A stretch of 64,000 nt of DNA from Stercorarius parasiticus (lineage: Eukaryota; Chordata; Aves; Charadriiformes; Stercorariidae): positions 186,001 to 250,000 of the forward strand of contig VWZL01002208.1 of the NCBI GenBank assembly GCA_013396915.1, given 5' to 3'. This document shows, piece after piece, positions 24,330 to 38,701 of this stretch. The position numbers and the translations under genes are program-made. How positions within the stretch are numbered: the stretch's first letter is position 1; every line of letters begins with the position of its first letter. The notes below the pieces were generated by a model, which saw nothing but the letters and a program-made list of their open reading frames with translations, was not told where the DNA came from and searched no databases.

Positions 24330-25185
24330 CAGGGAAATCATGGCTGAACTCCAGTGCTAAAAGGATGCACAAGTGAAGAAGGTGACATAAGATGAATAGA
24401 AAAAAAAAAAATTGCGCTGCCATACAAGGATGGTGTTAGGAAGGCCAAAGCTCAATTGGAAGATGATATCAAGGGCAACAAGAAGAGCTTCTACTGGTGT
24501 ATTAGCAGCAAAAATTATTAATAAGGAAACTGTGGGCATGCTGCTGAATGAGAAGAATGTGATTCAATGATAATGGGTACAGAGAAGGCGGTGAAATGTA
24601 ATGTCTCTTTTTGTCTTCTCCACTGACAATGTCTCCTAGACCTTTGGGCTTAGAGAAAAGATTCAAGGAGGAGAACAACTACCAGTGGTGGACGAGGACT
24701 GAGTCAAAGACCTCTTGGTAAAACTCAACACCTGTGAGTCCATGGGACAAAAAAGAATGCATGTAAGTCAGTGTCTTCCAGGACAAGAAAGATGTTGGTC
24801 ATGGGGTTGGTGCACATGTGACGCCCAAGGAGAGGCTGAGGAAACTCGCTTGTTCAGTGTGGGGAAGGGAAGAGTGAACCTAAATAGCAACCTTCTAGTA
24901 CTTATCAGTAGGTATTGAGAGGACAGAAATAGGCTCTTTATTGAGGTGTTTGGTGGGAAACTAACAGTGGTAGAGTCTAAAATTTGGAGGTTCTGAATGC
25001 ATATAAGAAATCTTCTGTGTAAAGACGGCGAAGTTTTGGAATAATGATCCAGGCAGATCATGGGATTTCCTACTTTGGGGAAGCTAGGCCTGAGCAGCCT
25101 GGTCTGATACAGGATCCAAGTCTGGAGACGGACTAGAGGACTCCTGATGTCCCTTCCCAACTGAGGCATTCTGTGATGCAGCTCA
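24330..25185 (+). mobile_element. ancient CR1 LINE lacking its RT core (copy F)
   Basis: The left part (24330-24768) matches the CR1 ORF2 segment between endonuclease and reverse transcriptase: GTTAGGAAGGCCAAAG, the stretch encoding NKKSFYW-ISSK, the GCTGCTGAATGAG word, and the GAGTCCATGGGAC word just before the RT domain. At about 24768 it jumps to the post-RT region (AGGACAAGAAAGATG, GAGAGGCTGAGG, GGGCTTGTTCAG-like). It then continues to a 3' end with GGCCTGAGCAGCCTGGTCTG and GCATTCTGTGATGC near 25180. Divergence is heavy, with many stops and indels, so this is an old insertion. A deletion of the RT core is inferred from the order of the remaining segments. Confidence 0.85.
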
Positions 25186-28100
25186 TATTAATCAGTGCAA
25201 TCAGGGTCTTAGCTGACTTTCTCTAATAAAAGCTTTACTAAAATGTGAGTCCTGATGTGGGGCTTCTCTGTGCTCCTCCTTTGAAGCAGCTGGCCTTGGC
25301 CTGTGGTGGAGATGCCTCAGCTCTGCCCTGGCATCCCCATGCTGGGGGGTGAGATCCTGCGCAATGCTCTGACCCTGATCTGCTTTTGCTGTTGCATGCT
25401 GATACAGCTGAAGAAAGTGCAGGCTGTAGAGGTCACTGGATCTGCAGTTCCACCTCCCTCCCTTGCCAAAGCAACCTTCCCAGCACTAGCAGAGCATCGC
25501 AAAGACATTGGAAAATCTTTGTCTCCTTATGAATTTCTGAGATGGCCCCTTGAAAATGGTGCAGACGTCTTCATTATCCTTCTCTTCTCTTGGATGCTGG
25601 CTCAGCAGTTGACCTGAAATATAACTTTGTCCAGAGTAAAATGACCACCGTTCACTCTCAAAGCTGGAGATTTTTGGCACACGTCTGTCAGTGCCACTCT
25701 GCCAGGTTGCCTGCAGATATCAAAAAAAGCCCACACCCGTCTGGCTCATCCACAGAGGATTTCTACCTAACCAACCTACTGTGCCTGGTCTGTATGTGCT
25801 GGAAGTTTATAGTATTATGTGAAGTTGATCACACCAAGATCTTTTCCTGGGATGATGGTTTGGAGGCGTCTGGGCAGACGATGCTTGACCAGGATACCAG
25901 TGGTACATCCTTCTATGTTTGCCACTGAGACATGCTCTTCTCCTGTCCTCGGGCTCCCAGCTGCCCCATGGGGAAGGTGTTACACACGTGAGCACTTGTG
26001 CAGGTTACTGCAGAGACTGTTACCTCACCAGAAAGACCCTGCAGGGACTTGTTAGTCCAGGGGTCTCAGTGAAGGGGCTCATTCAGCTGTTCCTACCTCC
26101 TCCTTGGGAGGCTGCTGGGAAGGTGCAGAGCTGCCTGACACTGGAAACTGCCACTAATTGGGCCTTATTAAAAATTTACTTCTGTTTTACAATAAAGCTG
26201 GAGCATTTGTCTTCCCCCAGCAAAGCCATTAATTAACAACACAAACGGGCTACGCTGCCAGGAGAACAGCAAAGCTCTGCCTGTCAATATGGTGACCTCG
26301 CTGCAGCCCGTCCCACCAGCTCTGCAGGGAAATGCAGCCACCCACACAGCCCTGTACAGGTCTATATGCAGATGAACAGCTTCTGATGGTTCTCTCACAG
26401 AGTGCAAGCTGTAGGATTCCTGTTTCCTCCAGGAAGGAGCTAGGATGCAAGGATACATCCTGGAAAATAATCCTCTTTTTTTTTCGGTTTTTGTTTTTTG
26501 TTTTTAACGAGAACTAATCACCTGATTGATGCAAGCTGCCCAAGAATTGGAGAGCATTTAAGGGCTAATAAAAAGCCCTAGATTTCCCTGGAGGATTTCC
26601 TCCTGTCCTGAGGGACATCCCTGTGGTTAGAGTTTGTCTCAATGGGCTGTACTGCAGCAATACGATGCTTCCATCACTGGATGTTGAAAAGCAGATGCTG
26701 GTTGGAGCTGTCGCTGATGTTTTTGCAGAGCTTGCTGTCTGTTGGGTAAAATCACATAATGCCAGTACCCTAGTTCAGGAGACCCCTGGGGTTTGGAACA
26801 CAGGCACAAACCTGGAGGATTATACCAGGAAAAACAGGTCGTCTTTTTGTCTGAAGGTTCCTGCCCAATTGTCCATTGCATTTTGGTGAAGTAAAATGTC
26901 TGAGTGTGGCTGTTGGCTGGGCAATTAGTGACCTGGTGGGATTTAGTACTCTAAATTCCTGCATCCTGAAAAGCATACCCGTTCCACCTCCATGCAGGAA
27001 TCAGTGCTGACTCTGCAGAACGAGCTGGGTCTAAGGCTCTGCCATCCTGGGCAGCCTCGACTGGGTGGGTAGGTGTGCCTGGGGGAGCAGGACTAGAGAG
27101 CAGCGTTTTTCCTTTTGCTGTGGTAAGCTGATGGATCCCGAATTCTCCATTACCCTGGTAGAGGGTTCAGTGACTGGAAGTGTCACAGTTTCCTTCACAG
27201 AGATGGCCTTTCCCCAAGGACTCACATGCCCCCGCACAAGCAAACAGCAAAGCTATTGCTTGCCTTCCCACAGGAGCCTGTTGTCCCTAGGGATCTCTAG
27301 CATGTGGGCAGAGCAAGGGCATCAAGGAGAGAGATGAGTACAGCCTCCCCCATAGCCCTGGCCAGGCTATGCACAGAGCATGGACCCTGGGCAGGGGGTT
27401 TGTGCCATGGGCTGGTCTCCTTCGTCCTCCATCCCATTTGCAAACTTGCATTGCCCTTAGATAGCTGCCTCCTGTTCTTCAGCTGAGTGTGAAACCATCC
27501 AGTGCTCCGCTGCAGCGGTCTCCACAGACCACAGCCCCCAGGGTCTGCCTTTACCTGGGGTGGGGAGGGAGTAAGATTCCTCCAGTTACACCCGTGCAGG
27601 AGCAGTTGTGGGAGTGATGCTGCAAAGCAGGTTTCCAATTAGGTGCAGCGCTGTGGCACCTGTCTGGATGTGACATGATAATGCACCTGCTAAACATTAT
27701 AAGAAGCTTCAGAGATTCAATGTGACACATGCGAAGCAATAGCTGGAGTTTAGTCAACACTCCATCAGTTAAAAGTCTATATTTCCAATTATCTGCGGAC
27801 AGTTTGCCTTCAAGGATAATTGGCTTCCCGCAGCTCCTAGAACAGATGTCAGGGAGCTCCTTCTCTTCCGCAGAGGAAAACCTGGAATGGTTTATAGCAT
27901 GCGATACTGTGTAGGTGTCAATGTCAGAGGTAAAGAAGGATTTGGGGAATGATTAGGTGCTCTCCAGGTGCAGAGGTTCACAGAGGCACCAGACTGCAAG
28001 GAGCATGAGTTACCTCATCCTGCTCATGAACTGTTGGGCTTGGAAGCCTACACAGTGAAGAAGACCTGTGGCAATGTCCCCCAAGGAGAATACCAGGAGA

Positions 28101-31100
28101 TAGGCAAAGGAGAGTTTGGTCATGGGGGGGTTGCAATTGTCCCTGTGGCACAAGGAGGACTGAAGAGACATCCTGGCAGGATGACTACCCTGTCTCCCTT
28201 CTTGATGCTACCCATGGAGGGCAGGAAGAAGAGGATATTTTATTTGAAAATGGAACTGCACATAACAGGCCTCCTGTGCACATGCCTGGGGTAGTCTTCA
28301 AGCCACCAGGCAGACAAACATGGCCTGACAGACTCTGCCGACTGTTCACCAGCTCCGGGATGCTCACGCTGACACCCAGCAGGCTGTCAAATCCACATGG
28401 ACAGGCCGCACAGTCCATGAAGAAGAACTGATAGAGAAAGTAGGAAATCACATGAGGGAGGACTGACCGAACTCAAGTAAGAAACTGAAGCTTAAGAACT
28501 TTCCTTGAAAATTATAAATTTCTGAGTGTAAAACTGAACTCTTAATACAAAATACTGCTGCTGTGCCTTATGGGAATTGTGATTTTACCACTCCATGCCT
28601 TTTGTCTCCTCTAATGACAGGCCTCATTGACTAATCTGCAGCTTCTAGGAACCACTGGACCTCTCCTCAAAACTGTGTCGAGTCAACTGATGTCTGACAC
28701 AGTGGCTGCTGTGAGTGCTGAGAGATGTAAACCTGCTCCAAAGCGAATGCCCAAAGAAACACAAAAGAGAGGGAGGGCTGGAAGCACCCCGGGAAGAGTC
28801 CTGTGCGGCACTTCAGCTCTGTTTCTGAATTAAAAAATTTGGGATTCTGTCCCTGGACCTTGTTTTAAGGATGAAAAGTCTGCAGCTTCCAAGGGAAAAA
28901 GGCATTTCCCTGGTGGAAAAATTTATAGCCCAACCCTTTCTTTTTCCCCTTTGGAGGTAAGTTGTGGTTGTTTCGTTTTGTTTTGTTTCTAACCTACAAA
29001 CAGCTATTTGCACAGTGACGTCTGAGACCGTTCCTCCAGCACAGCTGGAGAAAGGCCATTAATGGATGTGAAGGCTTCCTCAAACGATCTTGGGAAGGCT
29101 GTTGTGCCACTGGGAAGGAGGGCACTGGGGCACACGCTGGGAGTGCTGTGCAGTTTTGGGTGTGCAGTGCAGGCTCCTGAGATGCGATGGAGGGATGTGG
29201 CTGCTGTGGCCACGGGGAAGGGTGACAAGAAATTCACGGGGTACAAGAAGGAGCCCCAGGCTGTGAACATCCACAGGGTGCTGGAGCATCTCTGCCTAAA
29301 CTTGGGCCTTTCTTCCAAGAGATTAAGAACTCATTTGCGAACCATCTCTTTGTACATGCTACCCTCCGAGGCATCAGGTTTTGGCACAGTACAGTGTACA
29401 TTTGACTGTCATCCCTGAGGAGCTCTAGGCTGCGGTTCATCTGCAGTTACATGGAGAACCAGGGAAGGACGTGGTGCCCCAGGGCATGAAGGCAACCGCT
29501 AAATATACCAGTTAAAGATACCAGTTCTTAGCAATGCTTCCCATAAAGGGGGATGTGAGTTAATTACCTAAGCCACAGTGAGCAGCATCACACCTAAGCA
29601 AGCAAAGGAGAGGCAAGGACACGTGTGAAGGTCCCCAGCACAAGATGTCCCCCTCTTGACCCACTGTTATATCTGAGGCTTGGCACCTGGTATCGGGAGA
29701 CATTGATCTGTGTAGAAGCTTCGTGGTGTCTCTTTGCAGTCTGAGCAAGATCTCTGCTGTCGCCTGGCTTCGTCAGCACTGTCCCTTATTCTGACTGCTG
29801 CTGGACTGCTAATAAGCAAGTAATTGGATCCATGTCAGCAAGACAGTAATAACCAGGGACCATGGGTGGCACTTTCCCAGGAGGAGGAGCAGCGGGAGAG
29901 CTGCACTCTGGTCTCTGGCCATGGCCCACAGCAATCCAGAGACCGTGATTATTTGCTATATGAGACTGCTTTCTGACTTTATCAGAAGGCTTTGTGTCTG
30001 TCCCCCACCTGGGTTCTTCACCCGCTGAGTGGGAACAGCCCTCTGCTGGCCCAAAGAAAGCACCGGGGCTTCACCCAAAGAGCTGCAGGGCTCCCTCCAG
30101 GTGCATCCTTCCTCAGCACCTGTCTGCCGCATCTTTGCCCTGAATTTTACCCTCTTTGACTGTTTCCTTCTTCTGTGAAGGCAACAACCGCACGGTGTTA
30201 GTGACCTGACTGCAAAGAGCAGGCAGCCCATTAAGGAGGATTGGTTTGCAGATTATTCATAACTGATTTTGCTTCCATCTGCCCAACTCTACCATCTGGG
30301 ATGATCTTCATTCCTGCAGGATACCAGCGAGGTTCCCAGGCCTGGCTCTCACTCCAATTCATCAACAGCAATAACACGATCATTACATAGCAGCTCGCTT
30401 ACTCAAGCATTTTGGCTTACCAGCATGGTGATATCACACGTTATTACCCTATAAACCTTCCTGTGCAGATAGATGTGCAATGACTGGATTAAGTGTCCCC
30501 AGCCCTGCCTCCCATGTGCTCTGCCCGCAGCAATCCCATCCCGTCCAGTCTGTGGCAATTCAAGGCTTTGCTCTGCTGTGTTAGAACAGTGGTGTTGAAT
30601 TTAATGTCTTTTCTCTCTCGACAAAGGGGCTCATGCAAAAGCCAGACTTTCTGTTCCCATCCTTTGCCTGGTTTTACATCAGAAAAGCAACATTTAGCCA
30701 AGATCTGTGCCCTTAGTTGTGTAATCAAACTGCCTCCCATATGTGGTCATGTGTTTACTTAGATAAGAAACCTATAAATACTTACATGAGAAACCTATAA
30801 AATATTCTTGATGTATTACATAGTGCAGCACAGCTTCAGAAACGAGAAGCCCGCCACTAAAAAACAGGGGGAAACACTTCGTGGCTGGATTTTCCTGTTT
30901 TAGGCGTGAGAGACTGAGCTGATCTTTCTCTATCAAATACGGGAAATCTTTATTTCTGATGCCAGGGCAAAGCTGGGAAGGCTCAGCCTGCCTGTGAATT
31001 GAAAGTTTTCTGTGGGCAGGAGTTACTGACATAACTGATAATTGCCAGAGCCATGGCTCCTAATCAAGGAAAACAGGAACTGTGGCTCAATAAAGCACTT

Positions 31101-32240
31101 CAATATGTGGGCACTTTTTTAACCATTTCCTTGCTGTTTCTGTTGCCCAGATGCTGTTCCATCGGCTCTGGGTCGGAAGAGCCCATGGGAGCAGCAGCTT
31201 CAGGGTTTTGAAATCGGGGCTCTCTTGAACTGTGGGGATCACAAGCAAGCTTTGAAACTCCTCAGGCAGCTGTGTCAGCATGGGATTCATCTCCCTGGGC
31301 TTCGGTTTAGGCATGTCTAGGTGAGCTGGTCACCCGGGCTCTGCTGACGTGTCGCGGTCACTGCGCAGGGACAGCTTCTGTCAGCCACCTTCCCTAGGAT
31401 GAGAAGACGTTTCGTCTCCAGTGCAGGTGTGTACACGGGAGAGAGCTGGAGCAACAGCACCCGTCTTCAATGCCAGTGAGCTCGGTGGTGCTCAGCCCAG
31501 AGACAGAGAGGGTCTGGCAGGAGGACTTTGGCCCGGACCTGGGGTATTTTATGGCTCTGCCCCAGCGTGGCTGCTTCTTCTCGGGTGTCACCCCGTCCTG
31601 CATAAACAATCTTCCTTTGGGCCACTTTTCCACAGGCTCTTGAAGGTGAAGGGAGGGGGCTATCTGTGAGTGCCTGTGGGAGGACGAGACCCCCACAGTG
31701 ACAGAAGTTAAACACTTGGTGGAGAGATGTTCTGGAGAGGGGGCGATTGCCTTCCCTGCTCTGATGGGTGGCTGGAGGGGTGCACCCGTGATGTGAGTGC
31801 TCATACCAGTCCTTCTGCCACCACTTAGAGCACATTCAGAATTTGAACTGAATAATAGAAATGAAGCAAGGAATTGTTTCCAACTGTGCTGAAGAGGTTT
31901 TGATCAAGGGCCTGAGATGAAATCATCTCCTCTTCCTGGAGTCTCATGCTGCCAAGAAGTTATGGTGGCAGGCAGGCAAAGGTTTTGTTCATTCCAGGCT
32001 CCTGGGAGAGAAGGCAGAGATGATGGGCATCATCTCTCCTGCCCATCTCTTCCTGGACTCTTGGCATTTGGAGGTGGTTTACACCCGTGCGTGAGCCACC
32101 AGTGTCCTCTGCCATAGCAAGCAAAGATGTGATGGATACTGAGAGCAGCTCTGTTTAGCTGAGGATCGAAGCTGCAGTTGCTCCAGGAAAACACTGCAGC
32201 ATCCCAAGGGAGAAATGTATGAGCCTTGGGGACAACACAA
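25186..32240. other. unique noncoding DNA with a few AT-rich blocks
   Basis: No gene or repeat family is recognised. The block at about 26150-26240 contains CTAATTGGG and CCATTAATTAAC words. The block at 27690-27850 contains AATTATCTGCGG and GATAATTGGC words. Both could be conserved noncoding DNA. A T-rich tract lies at 26476-26507 and a GTTTT-type tract at about 28968-28990. Frames up to 136 codons (31394-31804, minus) have no domain. Confidence 0.45.
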
Positions 32241-33655
32241 CCAAGTTGCACCCAGCTTTATGCAAATTCATTTAGGCTTCATCAATGTTACTTCTAATTT
32301 CTAAAGTCCTTGCAGCCTGGACTTCATGGGGTTGTGTTAACATAACCAGAAGATTGTTTCTGGAGTATGGAGCTGACTAGGGCTAAAAAGATTTTTTTTT
32401 TTTCAAAAGCGAAAATAAAAGACTCAGCCAAATTGCTAATATTTGTACTGACCTACAGATAAAAGCAACACCATTCCCCAAGTCTAATTATGCTTGGAAA
32501 GGACCAGGTTTTATTCATTTTTCACGAGTCTGATAGATATTGACTTAAATGTTTCTACTGGCAGGATATAAAATAAAAACAACGCTGATGCTAATTGCTA
32601 TTTAGTCAATCTAAATGCTGTGATTTTAGAAAAATATAATTCAGAAATTAACTCAGAGTGCTTCACAGAATTTTGGAATGCTAAAGAGAGCCTCTGGCAA
32701 ATATGGAGAAAAATAGTCTCAAAGCTTAGTGTAGGATGGACTTGGAAGTACCACTGCAATACAGAGCCTTGACAATGGCCTCTTTCTCCACTGGGCTGGT
32801 GGTGGGAGCAGAAGTGGCTCATTAGCCATTTACAGACTAACTGCGGTCATCGCCATTGCTAGAATACAGTGTCAGCACCTGGGGGCCGTTAGGTCTCCTT
32901 TGGAAAAGATATATTTATTTTCTTTCCAGTTTAGTAAGTAGTGCAGCTAACCTCATATTACTTTTGATTCCTCGTATTGACAGTCTCCAATGCCCAAACA
33001 TACACGAGCTGCTAAAGTCCAATAAAAATACTCTTCAGGGCAAGGATCTATTCACAGTGTATTTCTGTTCAGAGCTGGGCAAACAATTAGGATTTTGCAT
33101 TTCTTGGGTCAATAAAGCCATAATTTTGGGTTGAAAAGAATATTTCACTGGAACATGCCAGGGAATGTTTAATTTGTTAGGGTGTTTTTTTAATATTTTT
33201 TTAAACAACTTAAAAATGAAAGGATGGAGCTGCAGGAAAAAACCTGCTGTGCAGAAAAACTGTAAAATTTTAGATCTTGGGGGCATTTTTAAAACTTCAT
33301 CTTTTGACTGAAGCAACCTGACAGCTTTGCAAACTGTTTACATCAACTGTTTACATATATATTTTCTGGAGGAAAAAAATTGTCTTCAGCCAAAATAACT
33401 AACCAATCTGTAGCTATGTTACAGATGGATCTGGTACTGCTAATGCTGCATGATTCTCCTATTTTCAGTGGCGTGTGCTTTTGTCACGCTTTGATAGATT
33501 GGGCTGATGTTTCCTATGCCAACCGTCTCCCTCTAGATGAACGTTTATACGTTTGTTTCGAAAGTTTCATTAAAAAACACAGTTCAGCTGTTCTTGAAAA
33601 TGGGGCCAGAGGAAAAAAAAATAAAAATTCCTTTGCATGCTACTCTTTTTAAGAA
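32241..33655. other. AT-rich noncoding block
   Basis: This long block is clearly richer in A and T than the rest of the window and has several homopolymer runs (for example T13 near 32391). It has little open-frame content and no recognisable element. It may be an intergenic regulatory or matrix-type AT-rich segment. Confidence 0.4.
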
Positions 33656-36600
33656 AGTCCTGTGGTACCTGGGTATTAGGGATAATCCAACTTTTGCTGA
33701 CCCTGTGGGAACTTAGTTTGCTTTAGTCTAGTTGGAAATTCTTGAAAAATCTCATTCTAAACAAACTGAGCAGGTGTTTGTTGGTATTCACAAGCTAAAC
33801 TCCCTGAAAATCCCATTTGCACAAAGCACGGGCTGTTCCTTCATGCTTTTGTCCCGTGATACCGTGGGGTTAGCGCATGTCCTCAACTTGTCCCTGGTCA
33901 GCAGCAGCCTTGCTGGCTCCTGCGGGCTCTGCGCAGGGGATGCTGATGAGTCTCCTCCTGTCACTGCGCCCAGGTAGCGGTGCTGCTGCCTCACCTCGCC
34001 TGGCCTTGGGTGTTACCTCAGCTGCACATGTGTGATGCTGGAGCCAAGATCTTGCTGGAGGTGAACTGATGCTGAACCTCTTTTCTCTTTCCTGTCCCAT
34101 GTTGCAATTGCAGGTGTCCCTTCCAGGTACATCTGCCTGCCCTCTGTTGCAATGCCTGTGCTATTCTCAGTACGGTCGAACTGCCTAGATGTGGATTTTA
34201 GCTCTCCTCAGGCACGGCTCACCACGGAACTTTCTGGGCCAACCATGTCATTGTGCTAAATCAGCGCCTGCACGGCTGATGGATCCCAGGAGAGTCCTCA
34301 TCTCTGCACTGCAGCCTGCAGAGGGTCCTGGAGCAGAGGATTTATCCTGGTTTCCCTTGTGATATCCCAGCACCATGGGTGACAGGGTGCAGCCAGGCAT
34401 GTTTGGTTCCTGGCCCGCTGGGTATGAAAAGATGCAGCTGCTGGTCCCAGGGCTCCAGCAGCTGCGTGGCTTGACTGTTCCTGACATCAGCACTCCCCGG
34501 GCACTGCTTTGGGGAGACTGATGTGAAAATGTCCGCATAGCATAAAAGCAATGGGAGGGAAGGCAGCACCATGGGTACCGCTTGAGCTCTGATATCAGAT
34601 CTCAGCTGGGACTTGTGCCCCTGCTTGTCCCAGCTGCAGCCTGGCTGTGGAACACAAAAGCTGACAGACTGCTCCCATGTGGCACTGGCTGTAGACACGG
34701 AGGTGTCTTCATGCCCTGGAATGGGCTGCTGGGCTCCGGAGGAGTCTTGGTCCTGACAGCGAAGCGAAGCGTGAGGCTGGTCCTGCTGCGTCCTCCTGGG
34801 CAGGAGCTGCTCTCTGCCTCCCCTGGTCCCAGTGAGAGCAAAGCCAGCAGCATCACCTCCCTGGTGGGTAGAGAACCTCTGACCTCAACCAGGGCGAGAC
34901 GCAGGCACAGAGACACAGAAGCTGCTGGGCTGCAGCATCCCTTTAGAGAGAGAGCAGTCTTTGTAAGCTTCAGCTAGATGATAGTCATCAGGGTCTGCCA
35001 CAAAGGAAACCTTGGGAGGGGGAAAAAAATCCAGGAGCAGCAACCATTAATCCTAAAGAGTGAGACTGCAAATGTTGCCAAAGAGCCAACTTCATATTGT
35101 TTTAACTCCAAGGGAAATCTGGAGAATCTGTGCTAATCTACATATTCAAGAGAACAAAATGGCCTGAAACATAGTGCTACATTTCTTTAAATACTTGTCT
35201 TAAAATTAATACAGCAATTAATTAATCATTAGAGTTGTATATTCCTTGCACACACTTTCTTTGAAGCCTCCTTCCTATGTAAAGAACAGTTTGAATCCTA
35301 GATTTAACCGCAAAACTCAGCCCTGGCTGTTAGCCATGCAAGTGCAGTGGCACATCCATAATATAACTTCTCTGTATGTTTGTGAGTATAAACATTTAGC
35401 ACCTAAATCTATAAAAGATAGGCAATATAGCGAAACCCCTCTCCGTGGGACTATGGAGTGTTTGAGCTCTGTAGGAGAAAAAGATGTGGTCAGTTTATTT
35501 ACCTTAGACAACAACAGAGCTGTGGAAATTTGAAGTCCTTGTCATTTGGGGAGCTCCAATGGGTTTTCTTCATCATTGGCCCTAAACTATGATCTTTCCC
35601 ACGCTCTGGAGTGACACGAAGGAGCATTTGCAGATGCGTCCCTTGCCAGGAACACACCAGGAAAAAGTTTATTTAACACAGAGAAGATGAAACTTTGCCT
35701 TATCCATCACTGCTGTTCAGAGCAAAATAAAGGCGCCAATTGATTTTGTGTTAAAAGGTAATTAATTGTTGTGCAAAGCCTGGTTTACAGTTTAAAGGCC
35801 ACATTACTACAGCTAGGACCTCTGGCTGTGTCAGCAGCATCTGGCAGATGAGAAATGTGAAGAAAGGAGCAGAGTTTGCCCTGAGCAGCTAGTCTGTGTG
35901 CTCCAAAAATAGGCGGAATTCACAATAAGATGATGAAGGACGGAGCAAGAACTGAGGAGGTATTAGGGCATGTAGCAATAGGACCTGTAGGACTAATTCT
36001 CTGCCATGCCAGTGCTTGGTGCCAGGTTGCTCCTGATTTACACCAGCAAACTGAGAGGAGAATCATAAGCAGTGATCCCAGCAGGACCAAGAGCCAGGCT
36101 TTCCGTGGGCAACATTTGCCGGTCCTTGGTGACCCCAGGACTATGATGCTGAGTTACACCCATGCTTTGCATGGTGCAAGCACCGCAGCACAGATCGGAG
36201 CGTGGATTCTCCGCAGGCTGCTCTTGACCTGTCTCTTCGTGCGAGTTGCCCGCACCTGTTCATCAGAGCACCCCCTCGGTTCGTGCCCTCGGGGGAAGGC
36301 TGGCGGGGCTGAGCAGCGTGCTCCTCCTCAGGCTTAGCAGGGCTGAGTAAAGAGGAGGCGGGCAGGAGGCAATGACTTTTTGAGGTGCACGGTTCCCTTC
36401 CCTAGGATACTCGCTTTTCTTCAGCAGCCTGCTCTGAGCCACATCTTGGCCAAGAGTGTGTTTCTACTGCCCAGAAGATGGAAGGAGAAAGGGACAGGCC
36501 AGGCAGGAAGGTAAGAGAATTAGTGAGCTGCTGCCTGATGTTTAAAGGGACGTAGGGAAGCTGGGGCTGAGTTTGTAATGAGGTAAAGGATCCCCCATGT

Positions 36601-38701
36601 CGTGGACCTCTTGTGGAAAACAGCTTATGGTAGAATGTTGAAAACTTCATAGGCAATTAAAATGTTGATTGTTTGACTTATAAGGACAGACTGAAATTTA
36701 TGGCATTTCTAAATGCTGCAATTAATCTGTTCAAGTTATTGTATAATCCCATACAGCAAACAAGAGACAAGACAATCTTCAGGTGAAATCTCCTTCCTCC
36801 TACTCTAGTGGGATTAGCGTCTTTCAAATTAGCCCATCTTTTTGCCTCAAAGTATAAATAAGACTTTTCTGAGCTCTCTCTTTCATCTCTACCTCTGTCT
36901 CTTTACTATCCCGGTGATCCAAAGTACTGTCATCTGCTGTTGCATCTGGAAAGGTTGCTTTGACATACAAGGCTCCTTTTCCTACTGCATGTTCATTGGT
37001 AGGTTTCACGTGCAAAATTAATCCAGAGTGCTGACTTCAACGTATTTTTAGAAAAAAGACATTAAAAAATCATGTTCTGTAGTTCGGGTTTTGACAAGGA
37101 GCTTCTCACAGCCACGTGTTGGCCGGAGGTGGTTATTAACCACCCAAGTGAGTTACTTCATAAGCAGCAGCACTGCTGGAGGGGCCTGTCAGATTATAAG
37201 TGAGATATAAAACTGACCATCTGTGAAGCTTTGCTCTAAATCCCAGAGTCCTTCATAAAATATTCTGCCTGATTAAAGCCCCCAGGATCTTCAGCTGGAG
37301 GAGCCCTCCCCCACCTTTTCCCCATATTATAGGGTGCTTGAAGTCAAAAGGCACCCAATTCCACCCCAGAGCATCGGCATCTTGATAATGTGTGGGCTCT
37401 GATACTTACAGAGCTCAAGTACTTCGTCAACCCTCTAAAGTCAAAGTTTTGGAGTGTAAGTGCGTGCTTCAGCCCAAGCAGCGTATTTTTCTGAATAGGG
37501 GCAGTTCTGTAGGACAAAAGGGATAACTACCAATAACATCGTTGACTCATAGGGCTGTTCATTCAGGAAATCAATTCAGATAGTGGCTGGCTCTGAACCG
37601 GGATGTTGGACGTTAAGTGCAGAACTAAGAAGAAGAGCAAAGTGAGAAGAGCTGCAGGTTCTCCAAGCAAGAGGCACAATAAGCTGTGTTCTCTTTTTCT
37701 GTGAAGACAATGTATTTTGGGCTAGGAACATTCAAAGCAACTACGTGTCATGGGCAATTTACCCTACATGTGCCCTGGGGTCTGGTTTGGAAAGCTATCT
37801 CAGCAAATCTCCCCTGTTGTGCTAATGGCCCTACTACTGGTAACAATGTAATGTCCTATTGATTATTTATCCATCGTTAGTAGACTTATTGTATTCCCAG
37901 ACCAATACTCGGGTTAACTGCAAGCAAGTGCATTTGATGTTTGACTGAATGCAAGGGTTGCTGCAGACACAGGATCCAGAGCCTAAAGGATGATGAAGAC
38001 CTTTCCCCAGCAGATTTGTAAGCAGGGAAAATTCATTTAACTAGGATCAGACTTGGAAGGGGGGGTCCTAAAAAAGACTGTAGCCTTTTCACTGACACCA
38101 ACAAGGGTCCAGAGGCTCTGGGATCCTGCTATGCCACCTTCTTACCTAGTATCCTGCTGTCAGACACGTTCACAGTCTTTGTGCTATGAACACACACGAG
38201 AGGAGGATTTACATAGGCAATGCTGTCTGGGAAAGAGAATGCTACATGGGGACAGAAAGGGTATCCAGCTGGGTATTTTTAATTTGCAGGCTCTCTCCTC
38301 CAGCATTTCACCAGACCTATGAATCTTGGGCCCAGTCCAGCCCCTAAAAATCACCATACCTGCTCAAAATCCAGGTATTTACAAAAGCAAAACAATTCAT
38401 TTTTTTTTATTGTTTCCACTCTGACCTTCATGTTCCCCACCTCAAACTCACCTTTTCCACCCTTTCTTTGCAATTCTGGGGTTGGAAAATGTGCTTTGAT
38501 GCTGCAAGAGGGCATCCTGTAATAGCCAGCTTGCCTCTGAGCGCGTTCAGAAGGGCACACAGGGCAGGATAAGTCCCCTCTCCCAGGCAGGGACCTGCAG
38601 TGAGGGCAAAGCAACGAGCAGGCTGTGGCACGAAGGGAGTCTCTGGAAGCAGTGTGGGTCACAGCGAGCCTGGGAGCTTGTCTGTGTCCCTCTGGCTGCC
38701 A
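33656..38701. other. unique noncoding DNA
   Basis: No repeat family or exon is recognised. AATTAATTAATCATTAG at about 35215-35232 is a dense cluster of ATTA cores within an AT-rich stretch (35080-35240). Frames of up to 135 codons (35930-36337) and 131 codons (34582-34977) have no domain and overlap opposite-strand frames. Confidence 0.45.
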
